From Streptomyces griseus subsp. griseus (GTDB lineage Bacteria; Actinomycetota; Actinomycetes; Streptomycetales; Streptomycetaceae): DNA of 64,000 nucleotides. This document shows positions 8,629 to 18,418 of this stretch, piece after piece. Position 1 is the first letter of the stretch; the number at the start of each line of letters is the position of its first letter. The position numbers and the translations under genes are program-made. The notes under the pieces were generated by a model, which saw only the letters and a list, made by a program, of their open reading frames with translations, was not told where the DNA came from and ran no database searches. The stretch spans positions 434,001-498,000 of the forward strand of contig NZ_JOJE01000001.1 in the NCBI RefSeq assembly GCF_000720255.1, in the 5' to 3' direction.

Positions 8629-9141
8629 TCAGTCCAAGTCGATGCGCTGGCCGGGGCCGGTGCCCTCGCCGTTGTCGCGATCGTCGCGGGGGTCGCTGGG
8701 GTCGTCGGCCGGCTTGTCGGGGCGCTTCGGGTCGCCTGCCCGGGCCGTCCAGCGTTGTTCCTGGGCCTGGACGGCGGACCGGTAGGCGGCGAGGAGTTCG
8801 TTGCCGGCCGCGGCGAGGTGGTCGAAGACGTCGGGGTTGCGTTCCATGACGGGTTCGACGGCGGCTTTGGCCTGCTCGACCACCTGGCGGACCACCTGCT
8901 GCGCGGCCGGGCCCGCGACCGCCCCGAGGAGCGGGGACTGCAGGCCGGACAGCTTGTCGGTGACGGTGTCGAAGAACTTGCGCAGCTCCTCGGCGGCCGA
9001 GCCGGGGGGCGGGCCGTACTCGGCGCGGCGCCGGGCCTTCTCCTCCGCCAGGTCCTCAGCACACGCGGTGGCCCAGGCGTCGTCGTCGGTGGCGCGAGTC
9101 CCCTGGTCGACCGCGTCCTGCTCGGGGCTCTCTTCGCTCAT
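8629..9141 (-). CDS. DUF5304-like protein upstream of glkA
   Basis: A 170-residue soluble acidic protein with no enzyme motif. Residues 1-35 are acidic, residues 50-130 form predicted amphipathic helices (AAEELRKFFDTVTDKL, then QQVVRQVVEQAKAAVEP), and the C-terminal 40 residues are charged and low-complexity. ATG has CAGGAG 6 nt upstream; the longer open frame extending further upstream is antisense to nothing useful and lacks a start signal. The equivalent S. coelicolor gene (SCO2127, upstream of glkA) has been linked in the literature, from memory, to glucose repression and to interaction with BldKB. That is transferred by position only. Confidence 0.75.
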   Translation of the reverse strand: MSEESPEQDAVDQGTRATDDDAWATACAEDLAEEKARRRAEYGPPPGSAAEELRKFFDTVTDKLSGLQSPLLGAVAGPAAQQVVRQVVEQAKAAVEPVMERNPDVFDHLAAAGNELLAAYRSAVQAQEQRWTARAGDPKRPDKPADDPSDPRDDRDNGEGTGPGQRIDLD

Positions 9142-9197
9142 GACGGACTCCTGACTACGGTTCGTCTCTACGACGTTACCCGAACGGGGTGCGTGGT

Positions 9198-10370
9198 TCA
9201 CCGGGCCTGCGGCCACAGCCGGGGATCCGGCGCGAACCGGACGCGCAGCTCGCCCTCGCGCAGGGCGGCGCCGTCGACGGTGCAGCGGCGCAGTGCCGAC
9301 GGCAGCGGAACGATCCGGCGGAACTGGCCGGTGGTGACGACGAGCTCGTCGCCGCGCCGGACGAGGTCGATCTCCTCGCGTATGGCCCCGGGGAGCGGGA
9401 CGTGCCAGATGAGGACGCCGTCGTCGGCGAGCCGGTCGGTGACGGGCCACTCGACCGGGGAGGCGCCCGGGTTGACGCCGGGGACCGTGAGCGCGGCGAG
9501 GTCGTCGGTGCCGCGGGGGTCGCGGCCGAGGTGGGTGACGGTACGGACGGCGCCGTGCTCCCCCTGCCACTCCGCGAGGACCTTGCGCTGCTGGGCGACG
9601 AGTCCGGCGAGCCAGGGCCCGGCCCCGTCCTCGGGCAGGACGCGGTTGGCGAAGAGGCTCTCGGTGCGCAGGCCGCGCAGGGCGAGGCCGAGACGGGCGG
9701 TGCGGACGGCGTCGGCACCGCCCGGGCCGGGTTCGGCGACCAGGCGTACGGCGGTGTTCCGGTCGGCGACGACGGCTTCCACGGCGCCCAGTTCGAGGTC
9801 CCAGCGGGCCGCGGTCTCGTACAGCCACTCCGAGGGCATGGGGACGCCGGCGAGACGGCCGAGCACCGGGCGCAGGGCGCGGGCCGCCTGCCGCTCGGGC
9901 GGGAGCAGGCGGCGCAGGTAGCGGCGGAGTTCCTCGGGGAGGGCGAGGAGGGTGAGGGCCTGCGGGGTGGGCGGCAGGTCCACGACGAGGAGGTCGTGCG
10001 CGTCGGAGAGCGCGGCGTCCCGGATCGCCCTCAGCAGGGCGAGTTCTTCCGCGCCGGGGAGGGGGGTGACCTCCTCCGGGTCGAGGCGGGAGGCGCCGAG
10101 CAGGTCGAGGACGGAGGTGGCGCGCTCCTGGAACGCGGCGAGGTCCTCGCGGAACGCGGCGGCGGCGTCGGGGCGCCAGGCGGTGAGGTTCGGGGCGACC
10201 GGCGTGGGGGTGGCCCCCGTCCCGGCCCCGAGCGCCACGCCCAGGGTGTCGGTGCGGTCGGCGCTCAGAACCAGCGTGCGGGTGCCCTCACCGGCGGCCC
10301 GGAGTGCGGTGGCTGCGGCGATGGTCGTACGACCACTGCCGCCGGGGCCGGTGATCAGGATGGTGCGCAT
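9198..10370 (-). CDS. ArsA/Get3-like ATPase with atypical P-loop
   Basis: Related to the ArsA/Get3 branch of deviant-Walker ATPases, which in actinobacteria occur as tandem envelope-associated proteins of uncertain role. The 390-residue protein starts with GPGGSGRTT (residues 8-16) where the family has GKGGVGKTT. Both lysines, the intermonomer signature Lys and the P-loop Lys, are replaced (Pro9 and Arg14). A Walker-B-like stretch LLVVDLPPTPQALTLL near 127-142 and a C-terminal all-beta region with LPGA and LVRRGDELVV typical of ArsA-like C-termini are present. ATP hydrolysis is therefore doubtful, and the protein may be a regulatory or scaffold paralogue. A comparable gene (Rv2184c) sits in the mycobacterial counterpart region. 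No clear ribosome site precedes the ATG. Confidence 0.8.
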   Translation of the reverse strand: MRTILITGPGGSGRTTIAAATALRAAGEGTRTLVLSADRTDTLGVALGAGTGATPTPVAPNLTAWRPDAAAAFREDLAAFQERATSVLDLLGASRLDPEEVTPLPGAEELALLRAIRDAALSDAHDLLVVDLPPTPQALTLLALPEELRRYLRRLLPPERQAARALRPVLGRLAGVPMPSEWLYETAARWDLELGAVEAVVADRNTAVRLVAEPGPGGADAVRTARLGLALRGLRTESLFANRVLPEDGAGPWLAGLVAQQRKVLAEWQGEHGAVRTVTHLGRDPRGTDDLAALTVPGVNPGASPVEWPVTDRLADDGVLIWHVPLPGAIREEIDLVRRGDELVVTTGQFRRIVPLPSALRRCTVDGAALREGELRVRFAPDPRLWPQAR

Positions 10371-10650
10371 GGGGGTGAACGGTAGTGGAGGTTGCCGTCG
10401 GCGCCGGTTGCCAGGTCCCCGGCGTTGCCGCTGGGCGGGGGCGAGTGGCGCACCCCGGCGCTCACGGGTTGCCGCCCGCGCTCACGGGTTGCCGCCCGCG
10501 CCCACCCGTGCCGCCCCCAGCGGCACGCCTGCCCGCGGCTGGGCGGGATGGGGGCGGGGGTGTCGACGGCCCCCTCTCAGCTGGTCGAACGGGTGGCTGG
10601 TGGGAGAGGTTGTGACGCCCGCCCCCACCCCACCCGCACCCGAAAACGAA
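10371..10650. other. Intergenic region with a two-copy 20-bp tandem repeat
   Basis: About 280 bp between the ArsA-like gene and the downstream end of the SRPBCC gene, both on the minus strand. It holds two perfect tandem copies of CGCTCACGGGTTGCCGCCCG at 10459-10498, then a partial third (CGCCCACC...). I see no gene, strong terminator or promoter motif. It should contain the 3' end signals of the SRPBCC gene and the promoter of the ATPase gene, but neither is obvious. Confidence 0.5.
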
Positions 10651-11091
10651 CTACCGCCCCGACTCCACCCGCTTCTTCAACCCCGCCAGCGCCCGGTCGA
10701 TGATGACCTTCTCCGCCTTGCGCTTGATCATGCCCAGCATGGGGATCTTGACGTCGACGGTGAGCTGATAGGTCACCTCGGTTCCCCCCGTCCCCGCCGG
10801 CTTCAGGATGTACGAGCCGTCGAGCGACCGCAGCATCTGGGACTTGACCAGCGTCCAGGAGACCTCGTTCTCACCGGTCCACGTGTACGCCAGCGTCTGG
10901 TCGTCCTTGATCGCACCCGCGTCCATGACGAGCCGCACCTGCTCGGCGCGGCCGTGGTCGTCGGTCTTGAGGACCTCCGCCTCCTTCACCTCGCCGGTCC
11001 AGTCCGGGTAGCGGGCGAAGTCGGAGATCACCCCCATCACGTCGGCCGGTGCCGCCTCGATCGTGATGCTCGAGCTGGTGTATTCCGCCAT
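10651..11091 (-). CDS. SRPBCC-family (polyketide cyclase/START-like) protein
   Basis: A 146-residue protein of the helix-grip SRPBCC fold, which binds hydrophobic ligands in a deep cavity. Visible features are the N-terminal beta strand SSITIEAAPADVMGVI, the DFARYPDW motif (about residues 24-31), alternating beta strands and a C-terminal amphipathic helix (ALAGLKKRVE). The start is firm: GGAGG lies 9 nt before the ATG, while longer in-frame extensions lack a site. Mycobacteria have a homologous small protein beside fadD15 and pimB, so a role in lipid handling is plausible. No catalytic residues can be assigned. Confidence 0.85.
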   Translation of the reverse strand: MAEYTSSSITIEAAPADVMGVISDFARYPDWTGEVKEAEVLKTDDHGRAEQVRLVMDAGAIKDDQTLAYTWTGENEVSWTLVKSQMLRSLDGSYILKPAGTGGTEVTYQLTVDVKIPMLGMIKRKAEKVIIDRALAGLKKRVESGR

Positions 11092-11200
11092 CGCCGTGGC
11101 TCCTCCAGATGCGGGCCGCCAGTTGATCGTCGCGCACATGTGTGCAGCGTGAAGGCTACCGCGCGCAGCTCGCCCCGACGTCACCGCTACCTGCGCCGTC

Positions 11201-11998
11201 TCACCACTCCAGCGCCCACGGCCGCCCCGAACCGGCGAAGTGACCCACGTTCACGCACTCGGTCGCCCCGATCCGCATTCGCCGTACCAGCGGCTGGTGG
11301 ACGTGACCGAACAGCGCGTACCGGGGCCGGGTACGCCGGATCGCGTCCAGCAGTGCCCGGCTGCCCCGCTCGAAGCGGCGCGCCACGGTGTCGTAGACCA
11401 GCTCCGGCACCTCCGGTGGGATGTGCGTGCACAGCACGTCCACCGCGCCCACCGCCTCGATCTTCGCCGCGTACTCCTCGTCGCTGATCTCGTACGGCGT
11501 GCGCATGGCGGTCCGCAGGCCGCCGCCGACGAAGCCGAAGACCCGGCCGCCGATCTCCACCCGCTCGCCGTCCAGCACGGTCGTGCCCGCTCCGGCGTAC
11601 TCCCGCCAGAGGGGTGGCATATCGACATTGCCGTAGGTCGCGTACGTAGGTGTCGGGAACGCGGCGAACATTTCGGCGTACTGCTTACGTACCGCCCGCT
11701 CGATCACCGCGGCCCGGTCGCCGCCGACTCCGGCCCACAGCCGCGCCCCGAGTTCCCGCGCCTCCTCGAAGCGTCGGGCCGTGCGGAGTTCAACGATGCG
11801 GTCGGCGTTCTCGACCCCGAACAGGTCGGGGAAGATCCCGCGCGAGTGGTCGGCGTAGTCCAGGAACAGCACCAGGTCGCCGAGACATATCAGCGCGTCC
11901 GCACCCTCGCCCGCCCGGGCCAGGTCACTCGCGTTGCCGTGCACATCACTGACCACGTGGATACGTGTCCTGCTGTTTCCGGACGGTGTGGGCGCCAT
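11201..11998 (-). CDS. Calcineurin-like metallophosphoesterase
   Basis: Dinuclear-metal phosphoesterase of 265 residues, probably cytoplasmic. The conserved blocks are in order: VVSDVHGN (D-x-H), LGDLVLFLDYAD (GD), YGNVDMP (in place of GNHE), CTHIPP and the terminal FGHVHQP (GH-x-H). The replacement of the His in GNHE by Val is a known variation in this broad family. Start choice: the ATG is preceded at 8 nt by a -10 box TACTCT with a TTCACA -35 box 16 bp further, so the transcript is probably leaderless. This is better than a longer frame starting 51 bp upstream inside the promoter. The substrate is unknown; it is divergent from the acyl-CoA ligase. Confidence 0.87.
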   Translation of the reverse strand: MAPTPSGNSRTRIHVVSDVHGNASDLARAGEGADALICLGDLVLFLDYADHSRGIFPDLFGVENADRIVELRTARRFEEARELGARLWAGVGGDRAAVIERAVRKQYAEMFAAFPTPTYATYGNVDMPPLWREYAGAGTTVLDGERVEIGGRVFGFVGGGLRTAMRTPYEISDEEYAAKIEAVGAVDVLCTHIPPEVPELVYDTVARRFERGSRALLDAIRRTRPRYALFGHVHQPLVRRMRIGATECVNVGHFAGSGRPWALEW

Positions 11999-12006
11999 GA
12001 CGATCA

Positions 12007-12034
12007 AGAGTAGGTGGAGCGGTGCACTTGTGAA
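12007..12034 (-). promoter_or_regulatory. Leaderless promoter of the metallophosphoesterase gene
   Basis: Read on the minus strand: TTCACA (12034-12029), 16-bp spacer, TACTCT (12012-12007), then 8 nt to the ATG at 11998. The hexamers are close to the main vegetative sigma consensus, and the short distance implies a transcript starting at or next to the start codon. Confidence 0.55.
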
Positions 12035-12055
12035 CAGTGGCGGTCGCACCTGCGG

Positions 12056-12073
12056 TTACTGGCTAGTCAGTAA
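12056..12073. promoter_or_regulatory. Candidate TetR-type operator, TTACTG-N6-CAGTAA
   Basis: A palindrome with perfect 6-bp arms and central GCTAGT, which itself contains CTAG. The TTACT...AGTAA pattern is the kind of site bound by acyl-CoA-responsive TetR repressors. It lies 22 bp beyond the phosphoesterase -35 box and about 240 bp before fadD, so it could serve either gene. Confidence 0.4.
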
Positions 12074-12313
12074 GTGCGTCGACTACTGTGCGGCCAGGAA
12101 CACCCATCTGTGTGACGCAGCGAACATCTCGCCGGACCCCCCTGTCGAAGAAGCCATACCGGCGGGTAACGTCCGGGCAGTCCAGTCGTGCTCAGGATTT
12201 CAACCAGTGGCCCAGCCGCCGCCGGCGAACTCCCCGAGCACCTGCCCGAGCCTTGGACCGACCGTCGCATCACACAACGTCGTGGCGCCGGCGCCCTATG
12301 AGGAGCAGCAGTC

Positions 12314-14110
12314 TTGCGCGAGTTCAGCCTTCCGGCTTTGTACGAGGTCCCTGCGGACGGCAACCTGACCGACATCGTCCGCAGAAACGCCGCGCAGCAT
12401 CCCGACGTCGCCGTGATCGCCCGCAAGGCGGGCGGTGTCTGGCAGGACGTGTCGGCCGCCGCCTTCCTGGCCGAGGTGCACGCCGCCGCCAAGGGCCTCA
12501 TCGCCTCCGGTGTCCAGCCCGGCGACCGGGTCGCCCTGATGTCCCGTACCCGCTACGAGTGGACGCTCCTCGACTTCGCGATCTGGAGCGCGGGCGCGGT
12601 CACCGTGCCGGTGTACGAGACCAGCTCGCCGGAGCAGGTGCAGTGGATCCTGTCCGACTCGGGCGCCACGGCCTGCATCGTCGAGCTGGACAGCCACACC
12701 GCCGCCGTCGAGTCGGTGCGCGACGCGCTGCCCGCCCTCAAGCACATCTGGCAGATCGAGGGCGGGGGCGTCGAGGAGCTGGGGCGGCTCGGCAGGGACG
12801 TGTCCGACGCGACCGTCGAGGAGCGCAGCTCCCTCGCCAAGGCCGACGACCCGGCGACCATCGTCTACACCTCCGGTACGACCGGCCGGCCCAAGGGCTG
12901 TGTGCTCACGCACCGCAACTTCTTCGCCGAGTGCGGCAACGTCGTGGAGCGGCTGCGCCCCCTGTTCCGCACGGGCGAGTGCTCAGTGCTGCTCTTCCTG
13001 CCGCTCGCGCACGTCTTCGGGCGGCTCGTGCAGGTCGCGCCGATGCTGGCGCCGATCAAGCTGGGCAACGTCCCGGACATCAAGAACCTCACCGACGAGC
13101 TGGCCTCGTTCCGCCCGACGCTGATCCTGGGCGTGCCGCGGGTCTTCGAGAAGGTCTACAACTCGGCGCGCGCCAAGGCGCAGGCGGACGGCAAGGGTGC
13201 GATCTTCGACAAGGCCGCGGACACGGCGATCGCGTACAGCAAGGCGCTGGACACCCCGTCGGGCCCGTCCATCGGTCTCAAGGTCAAGCACAAGGTCTTC
13301 GACCGGCTCGTCTACAGCAAGCTGCGCACGGTCCTGGGCGGCCGGGGCGAGGCGGCCATCTCCGGCGGCGCCCCGCTGGGCGAGCGGCTGGGGCACTTCT
13401 TCCGCGGCATCGGCTTCACGGTCCTGGAGGGCTACGGCCTGACCGAGTCCTGCGCCGCCACCGCGTTCAACCCGTGGGACCGGCAGAAGATCGGCACGGT
13501 CGGGCAGCCGCTGCCCGGCTCGGTGGTCCGCATCGCCGACGACGGCGAGGTGCTGCTGCACGGCGAGCACCTGTTCAAGGGCTACTGGAACAACGAGGCC
13601 GCGACCGCGGAGGCGCTGGCGGACGGCTGGTTCCACACCGGTGACATCGGCACCCTCGACGAGGACGGTTACCTCAGGATCACCGGCCGCAAGAAGGAGA
13701 TCATCGTCACCGCGGGCGGCAAGAACGTGGCCCCGGCCGTGATCGAGGACCGTATCCGGGCACACGCGCTGGTCGCGGAGTGCATGGTGGTGGGCGACGG
13801 GCGGCCGTTCGTGGGCGCGCTGGTCACCATCGACGAGGAGTTCCTGGGCCGCTGGGCCGCCGAGCACGGCAAGCCGGTGGGTTGCACCGCGGCGTCGCTG
13901 CACGAGGACGCGGACCTGCTGGCCGCGATCCAGTCGGCGGTCGACGACGGCAACGCCGCGGTGTCGAAGGCGGAATCGGTGCGGAAGTTCCGCATTCTGT
14001 CCTCCCAGTTCACGGAGGAGACGGGCCACCTCACGCCGTCGCTGAAGCTCAAGCGCAACGTGGTGGCGAAGGACTACGCGGCCGAGATCGAGGCGATCTA
14101 CCAGAAGTAG
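12314..14110 (+). CDS. Long-chain fatty acid-CoA ligase (AMP-dependent synthetase, FadD type)
   Basis: Activates long-chain fatty acids to acyl-CoA via an acyl-adenylate. The 598-residue protein contains the P-loop-like YTSGTTGRPKG (about 193-203), the adenylate motif GYGLTE (about 374-379), TGDIG and the hinge region ITGRKKEIIVTAGGKNVAP with the catalytic Lys in the C-terminal subdomain. Length and the long insertion around 290-340 match the FadD15/FACS bacterial branch. The start is TTG, with AGGAG 8 nt upstream and no better ATG or GTG. Neighbouring pimB' and GT87 genes parallel mycobacterial fadD15-pimB-Rv2181, suggesting supply of acyl groups for envelope lipids, although catabolism is equally possible. 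Confidence 0.93.
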   Translation: MREFSLPALYEVPADGNLTDIVRRNAAQHPDVAVIARKAGGVWQDVSAAAFLAEVHAAAKGLIASGVQPGDRVALMSRTRYEWTLLDFAIWSAGAVTVPVYETSSPEQVQWILSDSGATACIVELDSHTAAVESVRDALPALKHIWQIEGGGVEELGRLGRDVSDATVEERSSLAKADDPATIVYTSGTTGRPKGCVLTHRNFFAECGNVVERLRPLFRTGECSVLLFLPLAHVFGRLVQVAPMLAPIKLGNVPDIKNLTDELASFRPTLILGVPRVFEKVYNSARAKAQADGKGAIFDKAADTAIAYSKALDTPSGPSIGLKVKHKVFDRLVYSKLRTVLGGRGEAAISGGAPLGERLGHFFRGIGFTVLEGYGLTESCAATAFNPWDRQKIGTVGQPLPGSVVRIADDGEVLLHGEHLFKGYWNNEAATAEALADGWFHTGDIGTLDEDGYLRITGRKKEIIVTAGGKNVAPAVIEDRIRAHALVAECMVVGDGRPFVGALVTIDEEFLGRWAAEHGKPVGCTAASLHEDADLLAAIQSAVDDGNAAVSKAESVRKFRILSSQFTEETGHLTPSLKLKRNVVAKDYAAEIEAIYQK

Positions 14111-14129
14111 CGGGCCTGTTTTCGGGTCG

Positions 14130-15806
<1,677 letters not shown>

Positions 15807-15849
15807 CTAGTTGGGGTGCCATCCGGGGTGCCGGGTACACGTCACTGGC

Positions 15850-15920
15850 GGCTGCGGGTTGTGGGTGGCTCGTCGCGCCCACGCGGCGGAGCCGCACATC
15901 GATACAGCCCCGCGCCCCTA
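15850..15920. repeat. Degenerate copy 2 of the dispersed intergenic repeat
   Basis: Between the cholesterol oxidase start and the end of the pimB'-like gene. It contains GGCTGCGGGTTGTGGGTGG, then GTCGCGCCCACGCGGCGGAG followed by CCGCACAT, then CCCCGCGCCCCT. It shares almost the whole central block with copy 3 at 39441-39467, apart from one extra C, and the terminal CCCCGCGCCCCT with copy 1. No gene is visible in it. Confidence 0.65.
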
Positions 15921-15934
15921 CCAGGTCCGCTGCT

Positions 15935-17077
15935 CTACAGCAGCGCTTTCAGGTGCTCCGCCAACAAGTCCCAGCGCCACTTCTCCTCGACCCACTGGCG
16001 GCCCCGCTCCCCCATCCTCCGGCGCAGCTCGGGGTCTCCCAGCAGGGTGATGATGCGCTCGGCGGCGTCTGCGGGGTCGCCGCCCCGCACCACCCAGCCC
16101 GTCTCGCCGTCGAGTACGGCGTCGGGGGCGCCGCCGGAGTCGCCGGCCACTACGGGGAGGCCGGTCGCGGAGGCTTCCAGGTAGACGATGCCCAGGCCTT
16201 CGACGTCGAGTCCGCCGCGGCGGGTGCGGCAGGGCATGGCGAAGACGTCCCCGGCGCCGTAGTGGGCGGGCAGTTCGGACCAGGGCACCGGGCCGGTGAA
16301 GCGGACGGAGTCGGCGACGCCGGTGTCGTGGGCGAGCCGGCGGAGGTCACCCTCGTAGGGGCCGCCCCCGACGATCAGCAGCACGGTGTCGGGCTCGGCG
16401 GCCAGGATCCTGGGCATGGCCCGGATCAGGGTGTCCTGGCCCTTGCGGCGGACCAGGCGGGAGACGCACACGACGACCGGACGGTCGGTGAGGCCGAGAC
16501 GGGCCCGGACCTCGTCGCCGCCCGAGCCGGGGTGGAAGGTCTTCTCGTCCACGCCTGGCGGGAGCTGGACCATCCGGCGCGCGGCCTCGGGCGTCAGTGC
16601 GGTGGCGATCCGTGAGCGGGTGTACTCACCGAGGTAGGTGATCGTGTCGGTCGACTCGCCGATGCGGCGCAGCAGCTGCCGGGCGGCGGGAAGCTGGGCC
16701 CAGCCGGCCTCGTGGCCGTGGGTGGTGGCCACCAGCCGGGTCGCGCCCGCCCTGCGCAGCGCCGGGGCCATGAGGCCGAGCGGCGCCGCCGCTCCGAACC
16801 AGACCGAGCCGCACCCGTGCTCCCGCAGCAGGCCCACGGCCCGCCGGGTCGCACCCGGCGTCGGCAGCAGCATCGTCGTACGGTCGCGTACGACGGTGAA
16901 GGGCTGCTCGGCGTCGAAGGCGGCCGTCGCCTCGATGCCCTCGCGGCTCCGCTTCCAGGTGGACGCGTAGACGACGAACCGCTCGCGGTCGAGGCGCAGC
17001 GCCATGTTGTGCAGGAACGCCTGGATACCGCCGGGCCGGGGCGGGAAGTCGTTGGTCACGATCAGGGTCTTGTGCAT
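15935..17077 (-). CDS. GT4 glycosyltransferase, PimB'-like phosphatidylinositol mannoside mannosyltransferase
   Basis: GDP-mannose-dependent transferase expected to add the second mannose to phosphatidylinositol monomannoside on the cytoplasmic membrane face. The 380-residue GT-B protein has the N-terminal TNDFPPRPGGIQ (residues 8-19), a central VCVSRLVRRKGQD starting the C-terminal Rossmann domain (about 206-218), and the EX7E-like nucleotide-sugar motif EGLGIVYLEASATGLPVV (about 296-313). Similar start and C-terminal motifs are typical of mycobacterial PimB' (Rv2188c), which also lies beside fadD15. The divergent neighbour is a GT87 mannosyltransferase, supporting a role in PIM or lipomannan-like glycolipids. 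Donor and acceptor are inferred. Confidence 0.87.
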   Translation of the reverse strand: MHKTLIVTNDFPPRPGGIQAFLHNMALRLDRERFVVYASTWKRSREGIEATAAFDAEQPFTVVRDRTTMLLPTPGATRRAVGLLREHGCGSVWFGAAAPLGLMAPALRRAGATRLVATTHGHEAGWAQLPAARQLLRRIGESTDTITYLGEYTRSRIATALTPEAARRMVQLPPGVDEKTFHPGSGGDEVRARLGLTDRPVVVCVSRLVRRKGQDTLIRAMPRILAAEPDTVLLIVGGGPYEGDLRRLAHDTGVADSVRFTGPVPWSELPAHYGAGDVFAMPCRTRRGGLDVEGLGIVYLEASATGLPVVAGDSGGAPDAVLDGETGWVVRGGDPADAAERIITLLGDPELRRRMGERGRQWVEEKWRWDLLAEHLKALL

Positions 17078-17179
17078 CGCCGAGACCCTATCGAACCCGT
17101 GCCCGCCGCCTGTGGCACGCTCACAGCGGGGCAGGACATCATGTTCCCCTCAAGAGATGACCGGACGGCAGGGGATCAC

Positions 17180-18418
17180 GTGAAGACGACGGGCACGAGG
17201 CGGTCACTGCCGTGGCTGCTGGGGACCTGGGGCGTGACCAGGCTGTTGCTGCTGCTCTTCGTCTTCAAGGTGTACCTCTTCCCCGGCCCGGACGTCACCA
17301 GCGACGTCTCGGTCATCTACCACGGCTGGTACGACGTCCTGAGCAGCGGAACGTTCCCTCAGAAGGACGTCACCTGGCAGTACCCGCCGGCCGCGGCGCT
17401 CGCGATCCTCTCCCCCGGTCTGCTGCCCTTCCTCGACTACGCGTCGGCGTTCTTCGTGCTGGCCTTCGTCGCCGACCTGGTCACCCTGTGCCTGCTGCTG
17501 TACACGGGCCTGCGCCCGGCGAAGTCGCCGCGGGGCGCCTGGGTGTGGGTGGTGGGTGTCCCCCTGCTCGGCCCGACGGTGTACGCGCGCTATGACGTGA
17601 TGGTGACCGCCGTCGCGGTGGCGGCGCTGCTGGCCGGGGCCCGGCATCCGCGGCTGATGGGGGCGCTGGCCGGCTTCGGGGCCATGCTGAAGGTGTGGCC
17701 GGCGATGCTGCTGCTCGGGGCGGTGCGGCGGCGGGCGTGGGGCGCCGCGGTGGTGTCCGCCGGGGTGATCGCGGGGGCGTTCGCCCTGGCCATGCCCGGC
17801 GCGTTCGCGTTCCTCGCCTTCCAGCGCGAGCGGGGCACCGAGGTGGAGTCGCTGGGCTCGCTGGTCTTCCATGTCGCCCGGCACTTCGGCTGGGACGGCA
17901 AGGTGCTGCTGAACTACGGCTCGGTGGAATTCCTCGGCCCGTACGTGGACTGGGTGAGCACGGGGGCGCTGTTCCTCACCGGAGCGGCGTTCGGCTGGCT
18001 GGTGCTGTGGCGGCTGCTGGCGAAACGGTTCTTGACGCACACCCCGGCGGACGCGGCCTTCGTGGCGGTGCTGATGTTCACCGTGACCAGCCGGGTGATC
18101 AGCCCGCAGTACCTGGTGTGGCTGGTGGGCCTGGCCGCCGTGTGCCTGTGCTTCCGGACCAGCCGGATGGGGGTGCCCGCACTGCTGGTCCTGTCGGCCT
18201 GCTTCATGACGGTGCTGGAGTTCCCGGTCTACTTCGCGAACGTCGTCGCGAGCGACGGCCTCGGCATCACCCTGCTGGTCGTCCGCAACGGGCTGCTGGT
18301 CACCGCCTCGGTGATGGGCGCCGTACGGCTGTGGCGGGCGACGGTGCCGCCGGTCCCGGCCCCGCCGCCGCTGCCGCCTCAGACCGCCCGCGCCCAGGAG
18401 GCCCCCGTCTCCTCCTGA
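17180..18418 (+). CDS. GT87-family polyprenol-linked mannosyltransferase, integral membrane
   Basis: Predicted GT-C glycosyltransferase using a polyprenyl-phosphate sugar on the outer membrane face. The 412-residue protein has about ten transmembrane helices and an early periplasmic acidic loop: FPGPDVTSDV followed by YHGWYDVL, then WQYPPAA around residues 68-73, typical of GT87 (compare Rv2181, an alpha-1,2-mannosyltransferase). The GTG start has AGGGGA 4 nt upstream; an in-frame ATG 13 codons earlier (17141) lacks one. It is divergent from pimB', so both may share a regulatory region. Its last 40 bp overlap the convergent MATE gene, and its Pro-rich tail (PPVPAPPPLPPQ) may be tolerated extra sequence. 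Confidence 0.8.
   Translation: MKTTGTRRSLPWLLGTWGVTRLLLLLFVFKVYLFPGPDVTSDVSVIYHGWYDVLSSGTFPQKDVTWQYPPAAALAILSPGLLPFLDYASAFFVLAFVADLVTLCLLLYTGLRPAKSPRGAWVWVVGVPLLGPTVYARYDVMVTAVAVAALLAGARHPRLMGALAGFGAMLKVWPAMLLLGAVRRRAWGAAVVSAGVIAGAFALAMPGAFAFLAFQRERGTEVESLGSLVFHVARHFGWDGKVLLNYGSVEFLGPYVDWVSTGALFLTGAAFGWLVLWRLLAKRFLTHTPADAAFVAVLMFTVTSRVISPQYLVWLVGLAAVCLCFRTSRMGVPALLVLSACFMTVLEFPVYFANVVASDGLGITLLVVRNGLLVTASVMGAVRLWRATVPPVPAPPPLPPQTARAQEAPVSS

Larger units (their letters stand above)
11999..12313. other. Divergent promoter region between phosphoesterase and acyl-CoA ligase genes
   Basis: A 315-bp gap without a gene. It contains the leaderless promoter of the phosphoesterase (12007-12034), an 18-bp palindrome (12056-12073) and a TACTGT hexamer at 12084-12089 that could be a -10 box for fadD, which would give it a leader of about 220 nt. 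No riboswitch-like fold or small ORF with a ribosome site was recognised in that leader. Confidence 0.5.

Noticed and set aside
10459..10500. CRISPR-like short repeat
   Set aside because: Only two adjacent 20-bp copies without spacers; a simple tandem duplication.
16712..17179. N-terminal extension of the GT87 protein
   Set aside because: It is antisense to pimB' and non-membrane in character; the GTG at 17180 has a ribosome site and begins the first helix.
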